Origin: a virus
Virus record (IMG/VR): IMGVR_UViG_3300017752_000093
Location: 1 to 30,285 of that record
DNA: 30,285 nucleotides
Reading direction: 5' to 3' (one strand)
Shown: positions 26,973 to 30,285 of the stretch, one piece after another
Numbering within the stretch: position 1 is the stretch's first letter
How the letters are laid out: each line of letters begins with the position of its first letter
Made by a program: the position numbers and the translations under genes
Notes under the pieces: model-generated
Told to the model about the DNA's origin: nothing
The model's database searches: none
The model's input: the letters and a program-made list of their open reading frames with translations, nothing else

Positions 26973-27745
26973 AAACTATCTAACATACTTTTTAATCCAG
27001 GGCTTGCTATTGTATTAAGTGCCTTGGATTTAGAACTAGTTTTCGATTGTAATGTATAATTTTTCTTTGGCTGTGCCACGCTATCCTTAGAAAACTTTGG
27101 AAGCCATTCAATTTCAAACTCAATACGAGCAGCCATCATATCAGCTTGATGTAAAATATATGGTAAAGATGTGCGAGGTTTTTGTTCGGGCATAAATGCC
27201 TTTAAATATTTCTCATTTGCAGCATCATATAAACCATCATGTGTTTGAATTGCTACCATTTCATTAAATGTGTATGAAATATCATGTTGTTGAAGTAAAA
27301 ATAAACTACGGTCTGGTACTGAACAAAATGCTAATTTTTTATTAAACATATAATCTTCTCCTAATTTATCTCTCCTCCATTTATCAGTTTGTGGGATATA
27401 CGCCTCATGGTCTTTATCTCCCATTTTACCTAGATCATGGTTAATAGCAGAAAATACTAATTCTTCAATAGTAAATGTAGTTACATCACAACCCTCTTCT
27501 TTCCAAAGTTCAAATTGTTTAAGAGCACATCTAACTACTCGATTAACATGATCTACATAACCCCCGGGGAATGCCGAATGGTATTCTTTTTTATGAGCAG
27601 CAGGCATTAATATAACTCGCTCTTCATATTTTTTATAAAAATTAAGCAATTTATCTTTTCTATCCCCTTTATCTGATATATGGATTTTAATATTATCTAA
27701 AAATATTTCCCAATTAGATTGAATCTGTTCTGCTGATAACTTCAT
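26969..27745 (-). CDS. HD-domain metal-dependent phosphohydrolase
   Basis: 258 residues from the ATG at 27743-27745. The frame stays open upstream to a TTG at 27796, but that would overlap the 67-residue gene by 50 bases, whereas the ATG lies one base after its stop. HD metal ligands are visible: His66 (GGYVDHVNRV), His103-Asp104 (INHDLGK) and Asp202 (HQADMMAARIE), with further His at 154 and 169. The family hydrolyses phosphomonoesters or diesters of nucleotides. Substrates range from dNMP/dNTP to cyclic dinucleotides, so nucleotide-pool remodelling or signal removal are both possible; the sequence does not decide. It is coupled to the membrane protein downstream by ATGA and travels with the sigma gene. 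The last 45 residues are basic and Ser/Lys-rich, likely disordered. Confidence 0.8.
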   Translation of the reverse strand: MKLSAEQIQSNWEIFLDNIKIHISDKGDRKDKLLNFYKKYEERVILMPAAHKKEYHSAFPGGYVDHVNRVVRCALKQFELWKEEGCDVTTFTIEELVFSAINHDLGKMGDKDHEAYIPQTDKWRRDKLGEDYMFNKKLAFCSVPDRSLFLLQQHDISYTFNEMVAIQTHDGLYDAANEKYLKAFMPEQKPRTSLPYILHQADMMAARIEFEIEWLPKFSKDSVAQPKKNYTLQSKTSSKSKALNTIASPGLKSMLDSL

Positions 27746-27746
27746 A

Positions 27747-27950
27747 TTAACGTAGTGAGGTATTTTGTTCTTGATGTGAACGTGGTTCTCTTTCAATCAT
27801 AGTTCTAATATCATCGGCTATACCTTGAGCTTTAACTATGTTAGCTCTATATGATTCAATTGGTTCCTGAGTGTTTACTATACGTTGAAGATTAATCAAT
27901 GTATGATCTAAAGTTTCTAACTTTCTATATAACAATTCTCTATTTCTCAT
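27747..27950 (-). CDS. Small helical protein, first gene of the sigma operon
   Basis: 67 residues: a single long helix-rich protein (NRELLYRKLETLDHTLINLQ) with QEPIESYRANIVKA (28-41), a motif I recall from short conserved proteins of T4-like phages of unknown function. It is followed after one base by the HD gene. It is preceded by a purine-rich leader of about 85 bases from promoter P3. The stop codon position decides the HD start, as noted there. Confidence 0.65.
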   Translation of the reverse strand: MRNRELLYRKLETLDHTLINLQRIVNTQEPIESYRANIVKAQGIADDIRTMIEREPRSHQEQNTSLR

Positions 27951-28035
27951 AATTTATATTATTAACAGGGTGTTCCTTAACCCCTTATTACCTTTATTCC
28001 CATCCCTTCTTATTCCCTTTTCTTACAAAACCTGT
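27951..28035 (-). promoter_or_regulatory. Purine-rich 5' leader of the sigma-factor operon
   Basis: The putative transcript from P3 begins with about 85 non-coding bases. Between 28025 and 27973 the coding strand is nearly all A and G, with GGGAATAA twice and a third AATAAGGGG. No ORF is visible. The other genes in the window have leaders of 11-40 bases or overlap their neighbour, so this is exceptional. It may be a translation-control site, an RNA-binding target or simply spacer. Confidence 0.4.
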
Positions 28036-28039
28036 AATA

Positions 28040-28071
28040 CTAATGTACGAGGGATACTTTGGGTATCCTAA
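28040..28071 (-). promoter_or_regulatory. Promoter P3, upstream of the sigma-factor operon
   Basis: On the minus strand TTAG (28071-28068), 20 bases, then TACATTAG (28047-28040). It shares with P1 and P2 the TT-GG-TAC start and the TCGTA-ATT end at identical spacing. The -33 box is one base off consensus (TTAG for TTTG). A 6-bp GGATAC/GTATCC inverted repeat (28067-28051) lies between the boxes. The promoter begins eight bases past the stop of the 141-residue gene. Confidence 0.5.
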
Positions 28072-28078
28072 TTATTTT

Positions 28079-28504
28079 TTAAATTTCCTTAACTATTTTC
28101 TGGATTTTGTGAAGATGTGCACATTTTTCATATTCTTCATAACCTTCAAAAAAACTAATTGAACTAACTAATACTTTTAACAATGCTTTAGGTTCAAAAT
28201 TTATAATAGCGTTTAAATCATCCTCATCATTTACACTAATATTTTTAATATAAGACCAAGCTCTATTATAAACAGTAAATTCAGATGCTTCCTTTGTAGA
28301 CTCTACATTATAATTAGGTTGTTCTTTTTTTAGGAACTTTTCTAATTTACGATGAAATACTTCATGATTTTGAATTAATTTGACAAACATTCCTATTTTA
28401 GCGAAAGGACCGTTCATAAAATCCCTTATCTCGGATTTAGTTTTATCGTCATTAATTTCTTTCCCATCTACAAATAATTGAAATATTTTATCTTTATCTA
28501 TCAT
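28079..28504 (-). CDS. Unknown 141-residue helical protein
   Basis: No recognised domain. The protein is charged and helical throughout, with aromatic and Lys-rich segments (FHRKLEKFLKKEQPNY, residues 50-65) and a hydrophobic stretch LLKVLVSSISFFEG (108-121). It lacks a signal peptide. The start overlaps the SNase-like gene by ATGA, so the two are translated together. It is the last gene before promoter P3. Confidence 0.55.
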   Translation of the reverse strand: MIDKDKIFQLFVDGKEINDDKTKSEIRDFMNGPFAKIGMFVKLIQNHEVFHRKLEKFLKKEQPNYNVESTKEASEFTVYNRAWSYIKNISVNDEDDLNAIINFEPKALLKVLVSSISFFEGYEEYEKCAHLHKIQKIVKEI

Positions 28505-28845
28505 CTTTTACCTCCAAAATATTCTACAGCATGTCCTTCTGTAATTAATAAATCATTTAACTTAACATCTCCTAAAAATATCTCTCCCAAACATCTACCA
28601 TATTTACCTACACCCTGAGAGTGAAGTATGAATTCATTATCATGTTTTATTAAAATCTCTTTAACAAATGCTTTAGCAGCTAATCCTCTTGCTTTTTCAT
28701 CTAAATCTCTAGTACGAGACTCGGCAGCATTAATACCAACCAATCTAATTCTAATTTTTTTCCAAGTATCAAAACCAAGATCGATAGTAGCATCAATGGT
28801 ATCTCCATCTACTACTCTTTCACATTTTGCTTTATAGATATACAT
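28501..28845 (-). CDS. Staphylococcal nuclease-like (SNase) protein
   Basis: 114 residues, a minimal SNase OB-fold. Motifs: VVDGDTIDA (Asp13, Asp15), IRIRLVGINAAESRT (Arg34, Asn39, Glu42) and KYGRCLGEIF (Arg84). Relative to S. aureus nuclease, D21, R35, E43 and R87 have matches, but D40 is Asn, T41 is Ala and P42 is Ala. The typical GIDTPE is therefore changed to GINAAE, which may lower activity. No signal peptide is present, so it acts in the cytoplasm, perhaps in host DNA degradation. Similar short SNases are common in T4-like marine phages. It is preceded by a full ATATTTATAA element. Confidence 0.85.
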   Translation of the reverse strand: MYIYKAKCERVVDGDTIDATIDLGFDTWKKIRIRLVGINAAESRTRDLDEKARGLAAKAFVKEILIKHDNEFILHSQGVGKYGRCLGEIFLGDVKLNDLLITEGHAVEYFGGKR

Positions 28846-28857
28846 AATAACGTTTAG

Positions 28858-28866
28858 TTATAAATA
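28858..28866 (-). promoter_or_regulatory. ATATTTATAA element before the SNase gene
   Basis: The coding strand reads GCATATTTATAACTAAA, 12 bases before the ATG at 28845, in a 25-base gap. It is the only family member upstream of an apparently non-structural gene besides the GIY-YIG nuclease. Confidence 0.5.
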
Positions 28867-28870
28867 TGCA

Positions 28871-29083
28871 CTACTTATCTAGATCAGCTAATTCAGATTC
28901 AATATCTTTTTGGATTTGTTTTAGTATTTCATACTCCTTAATAACATCTTTTTTACTTGGGTTATCTGGGTGGTATCTCCAAACTTCTTCCATTACTGTA
29001 GAGGTTGCTAATAAATCTGCTACTAATTCTGATTTTTGTTGATCTAATTCTTCTTGTTTTGTCATATCTGTAATTTTAACCAT
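28871..29083 (-). CDS. Small coiled-coil protein, unknown
   Basis: 70 residues: two helices joined by WRYHPDNPSKKDVIKEY (36-52), a motif I associate with short proteins of T4-like phages. The first ATG (29083) overlaps the end of the preceding small gene by eight bases; an in-frame ATG six codons later is an alternative start. No function is known to me. It closes the small-gene run before the SNase gene. Confidence 0.55.
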   Translation of the reverse strand: MVKITDMTKQEELDQQKSELVADLLATSTVMEEVWRYHPDNPSKKDVIKEYEILKQIQKDIESELADLDK

Positions 29084-29213
29084 AAATACTATCTTGTATT
29101 TCTTTTCTTAAACTTTCTAATATAAGTAAGGTACCATTAATATCCCTAGATTCCAAAGAATCAATAGCATCATTTACTTTTTTATATAATTTTTCTTTTT
29201 TTAAACCATCCAT
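29076..29213 (-). CDS. Short 45-residue helical protein
   Basis: An ATG at 29211-29213 opens a frame ending TAA at 29076-29078. The product begins MDGLKKEKLYKKVNDAIDSL and is amphipathic, highly charged and wholly helical. It fills an otherwise empty gap: it starts two bases after the lipoprotein stop and overlaps the next gene by eight bases. That tight fit is the main support, since the length is too small for motif evidence. Confidence 0.55.
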   Translation of the reverse strand: MDGLKKEKLYKKVNDAIDSLESRDINGTLLILESLRKEIQDSIYG

Positions 29214-29215
29214 AA

Positions 29216-29830
29216 TTATTCAAATATAATTTTAAATTCTTTTTCTACTTCTATATTATTAGGAAATAATGTTTTAATAAATACAGTAGCCGTATCCCCT
29301 ACCATTTCATTATCAAAAAATATTTGCTGTTGTGGGCTAGTATTATACTTACTATAAGTACCTAAACTATTTACATCAGAATTAGGGTTATAAGAATAAC
29401 CTGCTATATTTAATGGGGGGAAATTTTGAGCCATATCTTCAATAGTATATGTTAAATTACCAATGGGTATAGGATTGTTATAATCACCGTTGGTAAAATA
29501 ACTTAATACACTATATAACGGTACTGTAAATGTTATACTGTCTATCCATACCCAATAATTTGAATCAAAAATAGTTTCGATTAAAGGTACCCCATTAACA
29601 ATGTAATCAGGATGTAATTCACTAGTATTACCTTTTATAGTAAAATATTGTATACCCTGATGTTCTATATGCCAATATCCATTATTATCTTGGTAAACAC
29701 CAGGTGATACTAAGGGATCAATATAAAATGATGTATCACAATCTCCTAAACAAGGGTAATTATTAATAAGCTCCTCTGGGCTACATGCCCAGAAGAAACT
29801 TATTAAGGTTATGTAAATAAACTTTTTCAC
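29216..29830 (-). CDS. Phage-encoded secreted lipoprotein
   Basis: 204 residues with a GTG start that overlaps the previous stop by one base (TAGTG). The N-terminus MKKFIYITLISFFWAC is a short type II signal peptide with a lipobox ending WAC; Cys16 would be lipidated. The mature protein begins CSPEELINN. Ser-Pro followed by Glu-Glu resembles the acidic export signal that sends Bacteroidota lipoproteins to the cell surface. The rest is mainly beta (many Tyr, Asn, Pro, Thr), with two Cys near residues 27 and 31 (CLGDC). No enzyme motif is visible. A lipoprotein expressed from a phage may block superinfection by masking a receptor, as T5 Llp does, or modify the envelope. This role is inference. 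Confidence 0.75.
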   Translation of the reverse strand: MKKFIYITLISFFWACSPEELINNYPCLGDCDTSFYIDPLVSPGVYQDNNGYWHIEHQGIQYFTIKGNTSELHPDYIVNGVPLIETIFDSNYWVWIDSITFTVPLYSVLSYFTNGDYNNPIPIGNLTYTIEDMAQNFPPLNIAGYSYNPNSDVNSLGTYSKYNTSPQQQIFFDNEMVGDTATVFIKTLFPNNIEVEKEFKIIFE

Positions 29831-30285
29831 TATGCTACTAATTCTAATGCTTTATTAAACATTTTTTTATTTACGTCCTGATCTTGCTTAAAGTTTTTAA
29901 TAACTCGAGCTTGACGAACTTTTCCTGATGGTGTTTTATATTCAAAATTACCTTCAATAATATTTTCTTGAACTCTATTAAACACTTCCCAAAGCATATT
30001 ACCTTCATCTTTGGAACGTTGTGCTTCTAAAACATCATCAATTGCTTGATCATCGTAAGTATTATTAGTACCTTCTACTCTAATATCTAGAAATGATTTA
30101 GCAAGATTAAACATTTGCTCTTCTTGCAATTCAACTTCTTTCATTTTATTCATTGCTTCCACTGTTAAAGGTAATTTTTCAACCATACCTTTAATTAGTA
30201 CTTGCAAATCTTCAAATGTATAACCCATATGACGCATTTTCAAATCTTCAAATTCATCTGTAGCTATAACTAAACCATTTTCACA
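29830..30285 (-). CDS. DUF932 family protein, C-terminal part, cut by the window edge
   Basis: The frame is open to the last base: reading from 30285 it gives CENGLVIATDEFEDLKMRHMG and continues to a TAG at 29830-29832, about 151 residues. The CxNGL phrase, the helical NTYDDQAIDD region, and LWEVFNRVQENIIEGNF with RQARVIKNFKQDQDVNKKMF are features of the phage/plasmid DUF932 family (TIGR03299-like), whose function is unknown. An internal TTG at 30241-30243 could be taken as a start but is not one; the true start lies outside the window. The lipoprotein follows with a one-base overlap. Confidence 0.75.
   Translation of the reverse strand, partial: CENGLVIATDEFEDLKMRHMGYTFEDLQVLIKGMVEKLPLTVEAMNKMKEVELQEEQMFNLAKSFLDIRVEGTNNTYDDQAIDDVLEAQRSKDEGNMLWEVFNRVQENIIEGNFEYKTPSGKVRQARVIKNFKQDQDVNKKMFNKALELVA

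Noticed and set aside
27746-27796. Extended N-terminus for the HD protein from a TTG
   Set aside because: It would overlap the 67-residue gene by 50 bases; an ATG one base after that gene's stop fits the operon spacing better.
28051-28080. GGATAC/GTATCC hairpin with TAATTATTTTTT as a plus-strand terminator
   Set aside because: No plus-strand gene ends here, the stem is six pairs, the T-rich run is interrupted, and the bases belong to P3; kept only as a possible operator.

Overview
This looks like a contiguous piece of a T4-like (contractile-tailed, myovirus-type) phage genome. The base composition is strongly AT-rich and every credible gene lies on the minus strand. Three kinds of evidence point to a Bacteroidota host, probably aquatic. 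First, three non-coding promoters share a TTTG-like box, exactly 20 bases, then a TAnATT box, which fits the Bacteroidota sigma-A pattern (TTTG / TAnnTTTG) and not the proteobacterial TTGACA / TATAAT. Second, start codons lack Shine-Dalgarno sequences and have A/T-rich leaders. Third, one gene encodes a short lipoprotein whose lipobox Cys is followed by Ser-Pro-Glu-Glu, resembling Bacteroidota lipoprotein export signals. The host assignment is inference; the T4-like assignment rests on several recognisable proteins.

Layout, read in the direction of transcription (high to low coordinates). 30285-28079: a partial DUF932 gene, the lipoprotein, two small helical proteins, a staphylococcal-nuclease-like protein and an unknown 141-residue protein. 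28078-27951: a non-coding segment with promoter P3 and a purine-rich leader. 27950-25969: an operon of a 67-residue protein, an HD-domain phosphohydrolase, a membrane-anchored small protein and a gp55-type late sigma factor. 25931-2616: the baseplate and tail-fibre module, in an order that mirrors P2 V-W-J-I-H: spike (gp5/V-like), a protein with an Ig-like fold and hydrophobic segments, a small helical protein, gp25/W, gp6/J, a DNRLRE-like protein, a coiled-coil protein with a Gly-rich tail, a 2947-residue giant with a gpI-like segment, a gpH/tail-collar-like protein, two paralogous beta-rich proteins and a 1265-residue adhesin of YadA-head-like repeats. 2556-359: a SegE-like GIY-YIG nuclease, a gp61-like primase and a RecB/Cas4-like PD-(D/E)XK nuclease. 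358-95: a non-coding region with promoter P2, a probable ~140-nt small RNA ending in a good intrinsic terminator, and promoter P1. 94-1: the start of another gene.

The most interesting signals are regulatory. All six inter-gene gaps of 25-60 bases between co-directed genes carry ATATTTATAA or a close variant on the coding strand, 11-19 bases before the start codon. Gaps shorter than that, including the overlapping joints, lack the exact motif (the 18-base gap before the primase has only a weak, partial resemblance). A second promoter family, P1-P3, precedes the sigma-factor operon, the putative small RNA and the gene at the left edge. A simple model is that P-type promoters read by host sigma drive the gp55-like sigma, which then reads the ATATTTATAA elements ahead of the structural blocks. 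This is inference from sequence layout only.
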